Origin: an uncultured Aggregatibacter sp.
Lineage (GTDB): Bacteria > Pseudomonadota > Gammaproteobacteria > Enterobacterales > Pasteurellaceae
DNA length: 14,238 nt
Direction: 5' to 3'
NCBI RefSeq assembly: GCF_901873365.1
Contig: NZ_CABFLM010000070.1
Location: 1-14,238 of the forward strand
How positions within the stretch are numbered: the first letter of the stretch is position 1; the number at the start of each line of letters is the position of its first letter. The position numbers and the translations under genes were made by a program. This document shows, piece after piece, positions 1-6,922 of this stretch. Under the pieces are notes generated by a model. That model was not told where the DNA came from, did no database searches, and was given only the letters and a program-made list of their open reading frames with translations.

Positions 1-1
1 G

Positions 2-73
2 GAACGTTATTTAACGCTTTCGGGCATTCATGATTTCGTGCAACAAGTTGCACGCTACGATTCACTAAAATAG
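2..73 (+). CDS. Possible C-terminal fragment of an unidentified gene cut by the left edge
   Basis: A frame open from the window edge runs 23 codons to a TAG at 71-73 and ends in IHDFVQQVARYDSLK, which reads like a normal amphipathic protein C-terminus. A hairpin follows at 103-130, and the convergent uup terminator lies just beyond, so a plus-strand gene ending here fits the layout. I do not recognise the family. An open frame of this length arises by chance about one time in three, so this is only a possibility. Confidence 0.35.
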   Translation, partial: ERYLTLSGIHDFVQQVARYDSLK

Positions 74-102
74 TGATGTGAAAATAAACACGGTGACCGA
101 TT

Positions 103-130
103 TTCACAAGCCCCTTGAGAGGCTTGTGAA
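103..130. other. 10-bp perfect inverted repeat between convergent gene ends
   Basis: TTCACAAGCC (103-112) pairs perfectly with GGCTTGTGAA (121-130) around an 8-nt loop. Neither strand carries a T-run after the stem, so it is not a canonical intrinsic terminator. Its position downstream of the possible gene end at 73 suggests a role in 3'-end formation. The core CACAAG/CTTGTG recurs in the hairpin at 4929-4966. Confidence 0.5.
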
Positions 131-154
131 GTATAGGCCATTATAGGTAAGCCT

Positions 155-178
155 AAAAACCGCACGTTTTACGTGTGG
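155..178 (-). terminator. Intrinsic terminator of uup
   Basis: Read on the minus strand, CCACACGT and ACGTGCGG form an 8-bp stem with one G-T pair and a 3-nt loop (160-178), followed by TTTTT (159-155). It lies 27 nt past the uup stop codon. The 3' arm contains ACGTGCGGT, one base away from the uptake signal; uptake signals in terminators are common in this family. Confidence 0.7.
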
Positions 179-204
179 ATTGTTATTTGCTTCTTAAAAC
201 TTAG

Positions 205-2148
205 CTACTTTCCTTCCGCTAAATTTTTCTTTTCTTCCAATGCTTCCCAACGCATAAATGCCGTTTCCAGTTCGGCTTCGGCGTCAGCCAACGCTTTCAG
301 TTTGGCATCTGTCACATCATGAGATTGTTGGAAGAAATTCGGGTCACCGATTTCGGTTTGAAGTGCGGTGATTTTTTCTTCTAAATCTTCCAACAGTTGC
401 GGAAGCTGTTCCAGTTCGCGCTGTTCTTTGTAAGAAAGTTTGACGGATTTGGGTTTATTGGAAACCGATTTATTTTCTACCGCACTTTCTTCTTTTTTCG
501 GCTCAATTTTTTTCTGTTTTACAGCATCCTGTTCGGCTCTTTGAGCAAAATAATTGGCTTGTTGCTGTTTGGCATCAAAGAAGCCGCCAACATATTTATT
601 CAACACGCCGTCGCCTTCAAAGATGTAGCATTCCGTGGCGGTGTTGTCGATGAATTGACGATCGTGGCTAACGATAAGCAATGTGCCTTGGTAGTCGGTG
701 AGAATTTCTTCCAAAAGCTCCAAGGTCTCTACGTCCAAGTCATTGGTCGGCTCATCAAGAATCAATAAATTATTCGGTTTTAATAATAATTTTGCCAATA
801 ACAAGCGGTTACGTTCACCACCGGAAAGGGCTTTCACCGGCGTCATGGCGCGTTTTGGTGGGAACAGGAAATCTTGCAAATAGCCCAATACATGACGTTT
901 GATGCCGTTGACTTCCACGTCCTGCTTGCCATCTGCAACGTTATCCATCACGGATTTTTCCGGATCAAGATCGGCACGATATTGATCAAAATAGGCAATG
1001 TCTAATTTGGTTCCGCAGCGAATGGAGCCACTTGTCGGTTGAATTTCACCAAGTAGCAATTTGATAAAGGTGGTTTTACCACACCCATTCGGGCCGACTA
1101 AAGCGATTTTGTCACCGCGTAAAATGGTGGTACTAAAATCTTTAAGTAATTGTTTGCCATCAATGTCGTAACTAACGTTTTCCATTTCAAACACGATTTT
1201 GCCGGAGCGGCTGGAGGTGTCTAATTGCAATTTTGCGGTGCCCATCACGTCACGACGTTGGCGACGTTCTTCGCGCATGGCTTTTAACGCGCGTACGCGT
1301 CCTTCATTACGGGTGCGACGGGCTTTAATCCCTTGGCGAATCCAGACCTCTTCTTGCGCTAAGCGTTTATCAAACAGCTCATTTTGTAACGCTTCTACCC
1401 GCAAATTTTCTTCTTTCGCGGTAAGGTATAAATCGTAGTTGCCGGGATAAGACACCAATTTGCCGCGATCTAAATCCACGATGCGAGTCGCCATTTTGCG
1501 AATGAAAGAACGGTCGTGAGAAATAAACACAATGCTCCCGTCAAATTCCATCAGGAAATTTTCCAACCATTCGATGGCATCCACATCCAAGTGGTTAGTC
1601 GGCTCATCTAACAACAACACATCCGGGTTACACACTAAGGCGCGCGCCAAAGCGGCTTTACGCAACCAACCACCGGATAAATCAGTAAGCTTCGTATTCG
1701 GATTTAATTCCAATTTTTGTAACACTTCATTGATTTTATTTTCAAATTGCCAGCCATTAGCATGTTCCAATTTCGCTTGAATTTGAGCAAGTTGATTTAA
1801 CGTTTGCTCGCCGTAATGCTGCTCTAGCTGCACAGAAATATGATGGTATTCCTTCAATAAATCCGCCAAATGCTCAATCCCTTCCGCCACATAATCAAAC
1901 ACATTGCATTCCGCATGGCGCGGCGGATCCTGCTCTAAACGGGACACCACCAAGTCTTTTTCATACTGCACTTTGCCGTCATCCATGATGACATCGCCGG
2001 CAATGATTTTAAGCAATGTAGATTTGCCTGCGCCGTTACGACCGACTAAGCAGACGCGTTCATTGGGTTCAATATGTAGCTCTGCATGATCCAATAAAGG
2101 GGCATCGCTGAAAGAAAGATATCCGTTGGTTAAGCTGATAAGTGCCAC
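205..2148 (-). CDS. uup: ABC-F family ATPase Uup
   Basis: Soluble ABC-F protein with two ATPase domains and no membrane segments. The family acts on ribosomes, and E. coli Uup is also linked to suppression of transposon precise excision; the exact role here is inferred. The protein is 647 aa (E. coli about 635). Domain 1 has Walker A GRNGAGKST at 36-44, signature LSGGW at 157-161 and Walker B LLLDE at 178-182. An Arg/Lys-rich linker lies at about 270-300. Domain 2 has Walker A GPNGCGKTT at 352-360, signature LSGGE at 441-445 and LLILDE at 461-466. A charged C-terminal tail ends in a coiled coil, as in Uup. I placed the start at the GTG at 2148: AGGA sits 8 nt upstream and the N-terminus VALISLTNGYLSFSDAPLL aligns with E. 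coli. A longer frame opens at a GTG at 2196 but has no ribosome binding site, adds an unlikely Phe-rich leader, and that GTG is itself part of an uptake signal. Confidence 0.95.
   Translation of the reverse strand: MALISLTNGYLSFSDAPLLDHAELHIEPNERVCLVGRNGAGKSTLLKIIAGDVIMDDGKVQYEKDLVVSRLEQDPPRHAECNVFDYVAEGIEHLADLLKEYHHISVQLEQHYGEQTLNQLAQIQAKLEHANGWQFENKINEVLQKLELNPNTKLTDLSGGWLRKAALARALVCNPDVLLLDEPTNHLDVDAIEWLENFLMEFDGSIVFISHDRSFIRKMATRIVDLDRGKLVSYPGNYDLYLTAKEENLRVEALQNELFDKRLAQEEVWIRQGIKARRTRNEGRVRALKAMREERRQRRDVMGTAKLQLDTSSRSGKIVFEMENVSYDIDGKQLLKDFSTTILRGDKIALVGPNGCGKTTFIKLLLGEIQPTSGSIRCGTKLDIAYFDQYRADLDPEKSVMDNVADGKQDVEVNGIKRHVLGYLQDFLFPPKRAMTPVKALSGGERNRLLLAKLLLKPNNLLILDEPTNDLDVETLELLEEILTDYQGTLLIVSHDRQFIDNTATECYIFEGDGVLNKYVGGFFDAKQQQANYFAQRAEQDAVKQKKIEPKKEESAVENKSVSNKPKSVKLSYKEQRELEQLPQLLEDLEEKITALQTEIGDPNFFQQSHDVTDAKLKALADAEAELETAFMRWEALEEKKNLAEGK
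361..369 (+). repeat. DNA uptake signal, inside uup
   Basis: Perfect AAGTGCGGT, within the uup coiled-coil tail. Confidence 0.9.
479..487 (-). repeat. DNA uptake signal, inside uup
   Basis: Perfect ACCGCACTT; opposite orientation to the copy at 361, about 110 bp away. Confidence 0.9.
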
Positions 2149-2189
2149 AAAAAAAATCCTATAAAAAATGAAAAAATATTGAAAAAATG

Positions 2190-2198
2190 ACCGCACTT
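2190..2198 (-). repeat. DNA uptake signal, uup leader
   Basis: Perfect ACCGCACTT. It supplies the spurious GTG at 2196 that lengthens the uup frame. Confidence 0.9.
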
Positions 2199-2207
2199 TT
2201 AACGCAA

Positions 2208-2224
2208 TGATATTGCCAATATCA
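2208..2224. promoter_or_regulatory. 17-bp palindrome upstream of uup
   Basis: TGATATTG-C-CAATATCA is a perfect palindrome around one central base, 60-76 bp upstream of the uup start. It is operator-like, but I cannot assign a regulator and found no convincing -35/-10 pair beside it. Confidence 0.3.
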
Positions 2225-2264
2225 GATCTCGATCATCTTTAGCCACACATTTTGTGCGCTAAGG

Positions 2265-2307
2265 AAAAAAACAAAACGCAAAATACCCTCAAGATATTTT
2301 GCGTTTT
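2265..2307 (-). terminator. Intrinsic terminator of the 2321-2851 gene
   Basis: A perfect 13-bp stem pairs AAAACGCAAAATA (2273-2285) with TATTTTGCGTTTT (2295-2307) around a 9-nt loop. On the minus strand the stem runs into GTTTTTTTCC. It lies 14 nt past the stop codon of the upstream gene and separates it from uup, so uup needs its own promoter. Confidence 0.85.
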
Positions 2308-2320
2308 ATGTCAACGTCAA

Positions 2321-2851
2321 TTAATTCGCGACATTGATTTGTTGTCCATCCACAAAGGTTACACTACGAGGAACAGAATACACGGAGACATCCTGTGAAT
2401 TAGTAAACAACGTGCGGTATTCATCTTGAATTTTATTAAACGGAATGCGTAAGTTGACTGTCGCTTTAGATTTCGCTGCTAACGGTTTTGCAAAATCGAG
2501 AGGAATATCCTGAGAATAAAGCATGTGTTGGTCATGCCAATATGATGCAATCCAGTAAAGCGATTTGATCGGTTTATTCCCCAGATTCTCAATAGAATAT
2601 TTCGCCAGAACATACGCTTGGTTATCTTCGTTAACAATAAATTTCCGCTCTTCAAAATGAATATTAACGTGTTTTTGGAAAAGCGAGAGAGGCGTGTCAT
2701 TCGTATTCTTCTGTGCGGTTTGCGTTGCCTGTGGTGCTGAAGAGGCGGATTCCGATTCTTTGGATTTTATCCCTTGTTTCGCCGCCAGCGCTGTACCGAC
2801 CACTACAATAGAAGCAAACGAGACTAAAGCGATGACTTTCATTAATTTCAT
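2321..2851 (-). CDS. Exported protein of unknown function (176 aa)
   Basis: I do not recognise a named family. Residues 1-23 form a typical Sec signal peptide: Lys at 2 and 5, a hydrophobic core, and an ALA-A cleavage site around 23-24. There is no lipobox Cys, so it should be a soluble periplasmic protein. Residues 25-55 are a low-complexity Ser/Thr/Gln/Lys linker. Residues 56-176 look like one beta-rich domain, with a stretch 'YVLAKYSIENLGNKPIKSLY' resembling the strand pattern of FxLYD-type sandwich domains; that fold is inference. The start is preceded by AAGG at 11 nt spacing. A second Met at codon 4 is less likely because it is further from that site. A -10-like TAGAAT (minus strand, 2895-2890) lies about 40 bp upstream. 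It is its own transcription unit, bounded by the sstT terminator upstream and a strong terminator downstream. Confidence 0.85.
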   Translation of the reverse strand: MKLMKVIALVSFASIVVVGTALAAKQGIKSKESESASSAPQATQTAQKNTNDTPLSLFQKHVNIHFEERKFIVNEDNQAYVLAKYSIENLGNKPIKSLYWIASYWHDQHMLYSQDIPLDFAKPLAAKSKATVNLRIPFNKIQDEYRTLFTNSQDVSVYSVPRSVTFVDGQQINVAN

Positions 2852-2936
2852 TATCGTAACTACCTTATTAAGCTGTTTATTTTTCTGAAATTCTACCCGA
2901 TCCCCTTAGCAAAATAAATGAGATTTTATATATCCA

Positions 2937-2969
2937 TAAAAGACAAAGGGTAGAACACCTCTACCCTTT
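2937..2969 (-). terminator. Intrinsic terminator of sstT
   Basis: AAAGGGTAGA (2945-2954) pairs with TCTACCCTTT (2960-2969), a 10-bp stem with a 5-nt loop, just past the sstT stop. On the minus strand it continues as GTCTTTTATGG, a short T-run. Confidence 0.75.
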
Positions 2970-2977
2970 CTCTGCAA

Positions 2978-4225
2978 TTATGCTGTTGTTTTCTTATTTT
3001 CATCTGCAATACAGGCTGCCGCTGTAAACAGAACGTCTGTAGAAGAGTTCAATGCGGTTTCAGTTGAATCTTGCAGAATACCAATAATAAAGCCAACTCC
3101 AATCATTTGCGCAGCGACATCATCGGAAATACCGAATAAGCTACAGGCTAAAGGAATCAATAGCAAGGATCCACCGGCCACACCAGAAGCACCACACGCG
3201 CATAAACTTGCAACAATACTAAGTAAAATTGCACTACTGAAAGAAACCTCAATGCCTAATGTATTCGCTGCCGCAAGTGTAAGAATCGTAATGGTAATTG
3301 CCGCACCGGCCATATTAATGGTCGCGCCTAACGGAATAGACACAGAATAAGTTTCTTCGTCTAAATTCAAACGTTTTGCCAAATTAATATTCACCGGAAT
3401 ATTTGCTGCTGAACTACGGGTAAAAAATGCGGTTAATCCACTTTCACGCAAACAAGTCCAAACAAGTGGATAAGGGTTACGGCGAATTTTCCAGAAAACT
3501 AAAATTGGATTCACGACAAAGGCGACAAATAGCATTGCACCAATTAAAACACTTAATAACTGAGCATAACCGCCTAACGCTACTAATCCTTTATCTGCAA
3601 GTGTTTGAGCAACCAAGCCAAATACACCGATAGGCGCAAATGTGATGATGACATAAACAATCTTAGACACGGCTTCAGAAAAATCTGACACCACATTTTT
3701 TGTTGTGTCTGAGGCATGACGAAGTGCTAAGCCTAAACCGATTGACCACGCCAATACACCAATAAAATTCGCTTTAAAAATGGCATTTAGCGGGTTGTCC
3801 ACGACATTAAATACAAGATCTAATAACACTGTGCCAACCCCTTTAGGTGCCGACGCGATATCTTCTTTGACAGAAAGTGCCACTTCCACCGGAAATAAGA
3901 AAGAGGCAATTACGGCGACTAATGCGGCCAAGAAAGTACCAAGCAAATAAAGCATAATGATAGATTTCATGCTGGTTTGTGTCCCCACCTTTTTATTGGC
4001 AATTGCCGCCATGACTAAAACAAAAATTAATAATGGCGCAACTGCGCGGAGTGAGCGCACAAAGATCTGGCCAAGTACGCCGACTTCGCTTGCCAAGTTA
4101 AAACCGAGTGATGGTTCCAAAATAGGCGTAACGAGAGCAACAACGATACCTAAAACCAAGCCGATGGCAATCCGTTTGACCAAATTGCCCTGAAAAAATA
4201 AAGAAATTAAACGTGATGTTTTCAT
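2978..4225 (-). CDS. sstT: Serine/threonine:Na+ symporter SstT
   Basis: Inner-membrane Na+-coupled importer of serine and threonine, of the dicarboxylate/amino-acid:cation symporter (DAACS) family. The 415-aa length matches E. coli SstT (414). Strong matches include the N-terminal 'GLVLGIV' helix, 'RAVAPLLIFVLVMAAIANKK', the transport-core segment 'ATINMAGAAITITILTLAAA', the Gly-rich 'CACGASGVAGGSLLLIPLAC' hairpin, and the C-terminal 'QDSTETALNSSTDVLFTAAA'. The start ATG encodes MKTSRLISLF. The ribosome binding site is poor: the sequence just upstream is an AT-rich TTAATTTAAT. Its leader holds two overlapping palindromes (4270-4297) that could influence expression. It is divergent from the SOS-controlled gene at 4453 and is terminated by the hairpin at 2937-2969. 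Confidence 0.96.
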   Translation of the reverse strand: MKTSRLISLFFQGNLVKRIAIGLVLGIVVALVTPILEPSLGFNLASEVGVLGQIFVRSLRAVAPLLIFVLVMAAIANKKVGTQTSMKSIIMLYLLGTFLAALVAVIASFLFPVEVALSVKEDIASAPKGVGTVLLDLVFNVVDNPLNAIFKANFIGVLAWSIGLGLALRHASDTTKNVVSDFSEAVSKIVYVIITFAPIGVFGLVAQTLADKGLVALGGYAQLLSVLIGAMLFVAFVVNPILVFWKIRRNPYPLVWTCLRESGLTAFFTRSSAANIPVNINLAKRLNLDEETYSVSIPLGATINMAGAAITITILTLAAANTLGIEVSFSSAILLSIVASLCACGASGVAGGSLLLIPLACSLFGISDDVAAQMIGVGFIIGILQDSTETALNSSTDVLFTAAACIADENKKTTA

Positions 4226-4269
4226 ATTAAATTAATGATGTTGTGCAAATAAAGTTGCGATGAGTCTTT

Positions 4270-4297
4270 GAATCACATGTGATTCCCCTGAGGGAAT
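4270..4297. promoter_or_regulatory. Two overlapping palindromes in the sstT leader
   Basis: GAATCACATGTGATTC (4270-4285) is a perfect 16-bp palindrome. ATTCCC-CTGA-GGGAAT (4282-4297) is a perfect 6-bp stem with a 4-nt loop. They share ATTC at 4282-4285, so in an sstT transcript the two hairpins could not fully form together. They sit 45-72 bp upstream of the sstT ATG. The first is not a CRP site: the half-sites are in inverted order and lack the N6 spacing. The function is unknown. Confidence 0.4.
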
Positions 4298-4383
4298 TAA
4301 AGATAGCCTAAATTTCAATTAAAGAAAACAGAACAGATCAAATTTTTATTGGCATAAGCAAGATGAGAAAGTACAGCAATATG

Positions 4384-4413
4384 TTGACATACTGTATATA
4401 AACACAGTAAAAT
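4384..4413 (+). promoter_or_regulatory. Sigma-70 promoter overlapping the LexA box
   Basis: TTGACA (4384-4389, perfect -35) and TAAAAT (4408-4413) are separated by 18 bp, with the LexA box filling the spacer. Transcription would start near 4420, leaving a leader of about 33 nt. AAGGA at 4442-4446 is 6 nt from the ATG at 4453. Confidence 0.8.
4390..4409 (+). promoter_or_regulatory. LexA (SOS) operator
   Basis: TACTGTATATAAACACAGTA matches 18 of 20 positions of the E. coli-type consensus TACTG(TA)5CAGTA and keeps both CTGT and ACAG half-sites at N8 spacing. It fills the spacer between a perfect -35 and the -10, which is the classical arrangement for tight LexA repression and DNA-damage induction. 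No other LexA box was seen in the window. Confidence 0.9.
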
Positions 4414-4452
4414 TGAAATATAGAAAATTTAGGCTTACGCTAAGGAATTACC

Positions 4453-4899
4453 ATGAATAACAATAATACGCTTGTTTCAATGAACTACAGCGGTTCATCC
4501 TATCAACCGCTTCCTTTTTTTGAAGAACAAAAATCAGAAAAATTCCACTATCGCAAAAAACTCGACCTCAACTTGTATTGTGTAAAACACCCAAAACAGA
4601 CATGTTTTATTCATATCTCCAATCCCAATCTATTAGCATGGGGAATTGAAGCGGGTGATATGTTAGTCGTTGAAAAGAGTGATAAGGTATTTATCGGAGA
4701 ATTCGTGGTGATGGAAATTGAAAATAATTTTTGTCTTTATGAATTGATCGCTTATACAGACGGCGAATTCGTCTTTTTATCGTTAGATAAAGACAAAGAA
4801 AATATTAAAACGTCTAACTGGAATAATCTTCCTATCGTTGGGGTGGTCACAAACATTATTCACCAACTCCCTCGAAAAAGAACGCATTTTATTGCGTAA
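4453..4899 (+). CDS. SOS-controlled UmuD/LexA-type (S24) protein lacking the catalytic dyad
   Basis: The 148-aa protein aligns without gaps to E. coli UmuD (recalled sequence) from 'LDLNLYCVKHPKQTCF' (37-52) through 'GIEAGDMLVVE' (64-74) to 'GEFVVMEIENNF' (82-93), and ends with the family's 'GVV..I' strand (130-135). It is the fold of the S24 self-cleaving domain with no DNA-binding domain. The UmuD catalytic Ser60 in SGDSM corresponds to Asn59 (SNPNL), and catalytic Lys97 corresponds to Tyr96 (FCLYEL). The UmuD cleavage pair Cys24-Gly25 corresponds to Phe23-Glu24. It therefore should not self-cleave or cleave in trans. It keeps a strong promoter, a LexA operator, a good ribosome binding site and an intact frame, so it looks functional rather than decayed. 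No umuC-like gene is present in the window. A role in the DNA-damage response is supported by the operator; the molecular function is unknown. Confidence 0.85.
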   Translation: MNNNNTLVSMNYSGSSYQPLPFFEEQKSEKFHYRKKLDLNLYCVKHPKQTCFIHISNPNLLAWGIEAGDMLVVEKSDKVFIGEFVVMEIENNFCLYELIAYTDGEFVFLSLDKDKENIKTSNWNNLPIVGVVTNIIHQLPRKRTHFIA

Positions 4900-4928
4900 A
4901 TCTTCCTTTCTTATGGCTTATTAAATCA

Positions 4929-4966
4929 CTGCCTTCACAAGGAATACATAAGCCTTGTGAAGGCAG
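4929..4966. terminator. 14-bp perfect hairpin between convergent genes
   Basis: CTGCCTTCACAAGG (4929-4942) pairs perfectly with CCTTGTGAAGGCAG (4953-4966) around a 10-nt loop. It lies 30 nt past the stop of the UmuD-like gene and 22 nt past that of ftsH, so it probably serves both. Neither side has a long T-run; the minus side continues TGATTTAAT. Confidence 0.65.
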
Positions 4967-4987
4967 CTAAACTAAGCGAAATGCTCG

Positions 4988-6808
4988 CTATTTAGATTCT
5001 TCCCAGCCTGCTGGCGGTGTAACCGGTTGGCGATTCATCAACTGTTTGATTTGCTCTTCTTCAATGGTTTCATATTTTACTAACGCATCTTTCATGGCGT
5101 GTAAAATATCCATATTGTCGATCAGAATTTGTCTCGCACGAGCATAATTACGTGTCACAATCGCACGGACTTCCTCATCGATCACATGCGCAGTTTCATC
5201 AGACATGTGCTTTGCTTTCGCCATGGAACGGCCCAAGAACACTTCCCCGTCATCCTCAGTGTAAAGAATTGGACCCAGTTTATCGGAGAAACCCCATTGA
5301 GTAACCATGTTACGAGCAATATTAGTTGCCACTTTAATATCGTTAGAAGCGCCTGTAGAAATATTTTCTTCGCCGTAAATCAAGTCTTCTGCTAAACGTC
5401 CTGCATACAATGTAGAAAGTTTACTTTCCAATTGTTTTTGACTGATACTGACTTGGTCGCCTTCCGGTAAGAAGAAGGTTACCCCTAGGGCACGTCCGCG
5501 TGGAATGATAGTTACTTTATGCACAGGATCATGTTCCGGCACCAAATAACCAACAATGGCATGACCCGCTTCATGATATGCGGTGGACTCTTTTTGCTTA
5601 TCAGTCATGATCATGGTGCGACGTTCAGGTCCCATGTTGATTTTATCTTTGGCTTTTTCAAACTCAACCATTGTCACGGTACGTTTATTGGTACGTGCAG
5701 CAAATAACGCCGCCTCATTCACCAAGTTTGCCAAATCCGCACCGGAATAACCCGGCGTACCACGCGCAAGCGTCATTGCATCCACATCCGGCCCAACAGG
5801 TACTTTTCGCATATGCACTTTTAAGATTTGCTCACGGCCTTTTACATCAGGCAATCCAACCACCACTTGACGGTCGAAACGTCCCGGGCGGGTTAACGCT
5901 GGATCTAAAACATCCGGACGGTTAGTTGCAGCAATCACGATAACGCCTTCATTTCCTTCAAATCCATCCATTTCAACCAACATTTGGTTTAAGGTTTGCT
6001 CGCGTTCATCATGACCACCGCCAAGCCCGGCACCACGTTGGCGACCAACGGCATCGATTTCGTCGATAAAAATCAAACAAGGTGCATTTTTCTTCGCTTG
6101 TTCAAACATATCGCGCACACGAGAAGCCCCGACCCCCACAAACATTTCTACGAAATCAGAACCGGAAATCGTGAAGAAAGGTACTTTCGCTTCCCCGGCA
6201 ATGGCTTTCGCCAATAAGGTTTTACCCGTACCCGGAGGACCAACCATTAAAATCCCTTTTGGAATTTTACCGCCTAAATTTTGGAATTTTTTCGGTTCAC
6301 GTAAGAAGTCAACGATTTCAGCCACTTCTTCTTTTGCTTCATCACAACCGGCTACATCTGCAAAAGTGGTTTTAATTTGCTCTTGTGTCATCATACGCGC
6401 ACGGCTTTTACCAAAGCTCATGGCTTTACCGCCACCGCCTTGCATTTGACGCATGAAGAAAACCCAAACGCCAATTAATAACAGCATCGGGAACCAAGCA
6501 ATCAAGATTTGAGATAATAATCCTCTTCTCTCCTGAGGGGTGCCTTCTACTTTAACTTTTTTATTTAATAAATCATTCAATAAGTTTTTATCTTCTAAAG
6601 GAATGACAGTGGTATATTTAGCTCCATCTGCTTTGGTAACTAAAATTTCATTGTCTTCAAACTTAGCCTGACGCACCTGACCATTTTCAATATCAGTAAT
6701 AAAAGTGGTATAGTCCGTTACATTGCCGTTAGAAGCCGAATTAAAACTTTGATATGCCGTCATCATGACGACAGCAACAACAACCCAAAGAATTAAATTT
6801 TTTACCAT
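4988..6808 (-). CDS. ftsH: ATP-dependent membrane zinc metalloprotease FtsH
   Basis: Hexameric inner-membrane AAA+ protease that degrades LpxC, the heat-shock sigma factor, SecY and other substrates in E. coli. The 606-aa protein has two membrane segments (about 2-17 and 99-119) flanking a small periplasmic domain. The AAA domain has Walker A GPPGTGKT at 190-197, pore loop MFVGVGA at about 222-228 and Walker B LIFIDE at 245-250. The M41 protease domain has HEAGH at 412-416, with Asp490 as the likely third zinc ligand. It ends soon after PPAGWEESK, so it lacks the roughly 35-residue tail of E. coli FtsH (644 aa). I chose ATG 6808 because MVKNLILW matches E. coli MAKNLILW. A TTG at 6817, with GGGG 7 nt upstream, is an alternative that would add MND. 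It follows rlmE by about 110 nt and is probably co-transcribed with it. Confidence 0.96.
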   Translation of the reverse strand: MVKNLILWVVVAVVMMTAYQSFNSASNGNVTDYTTFITDIENGQVRQAKFEDNEILVTKADGAKYTTVIPLEDKNLLNDLLNKKVKVEGTPQERRGLLSQILIAWFPMLLLIGVWVFFMRQMQGGGGKAMSFGKSRARMMTQEQIKTTFADVAGCDEAKEEVAEIVDFLREPKKFQNLGGKIPKGILMVGPPGTGKTLLAKAIAGEAKVPFFTISGSDFVEMFVGVGASRVRDMFEQAKKNAPCLIFIDEIDAVGRQRGAGLGGGHDEREQTLNQMLVEMDGFEGNEGVIVIAATNRPDVLDPALTRPGRFDRQVVVGLPDVKGREQILKVHMRKVPVGPDVDAMTLARGTPGYSGADLANLVNEAALFAARTNKRTVTMVEFEKAKDKINMGPERRTMIMTDKQKESTAYHEAGHAIVGYLVPEHDPVHKVTIIPRGRALGVTFFLPEGDQVSISQKQLESKLSTLYAGRLAEDLIYGEENISTGASNDIKVATNIARNMVTQWGFSDKLGPILYTEDDGEVFLGRSMAKAKHMSDETAHVIDEEVRAIVTRNYARARQILIDNMDILHAMKDALVKYETIEEEQIKQLMNRQPVTPPAGWEESK

Positions 6809-6922
6809 ATCGTTCAAGGCATTACCCCATATTTATAAAGTTAATAAAATGTCGCAAGGTTACTATATTTGTTTCGAAAGTGAAAGTTATCAAATTGATT
6901 GTCTTTCTTTGTGACTTCACCA

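Noticed and set aside
37..54. CGTGCAAC/GTTGCACG inverted repeat as a terminator
   Set aside because: It falls inside the possible coding end, has a 2-nt loop and no T-run. It is probably a by-product of codons for VQQVA.
397..768. 123-codon plus-strand frame opposite uup
   Set aside because: It lies entirely antisense to a well-conserved uup coding sequence and encodes a Phe-rich product with no family features.
2149..2196. 16-residue N-terminal extension of uup
   Set aside because: Its GTG lies inside an uptake signal without a ribosome binding site; the GTG at 2148 has AGGA at the right distance and matches the family start.
4270..4285. CRP site reading for the TCACATGTGA palindrome
   Set aside because: CRP half-sites are TGTGA-N6-TCACA. 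Here the halves are in inverted order and directly abutted.
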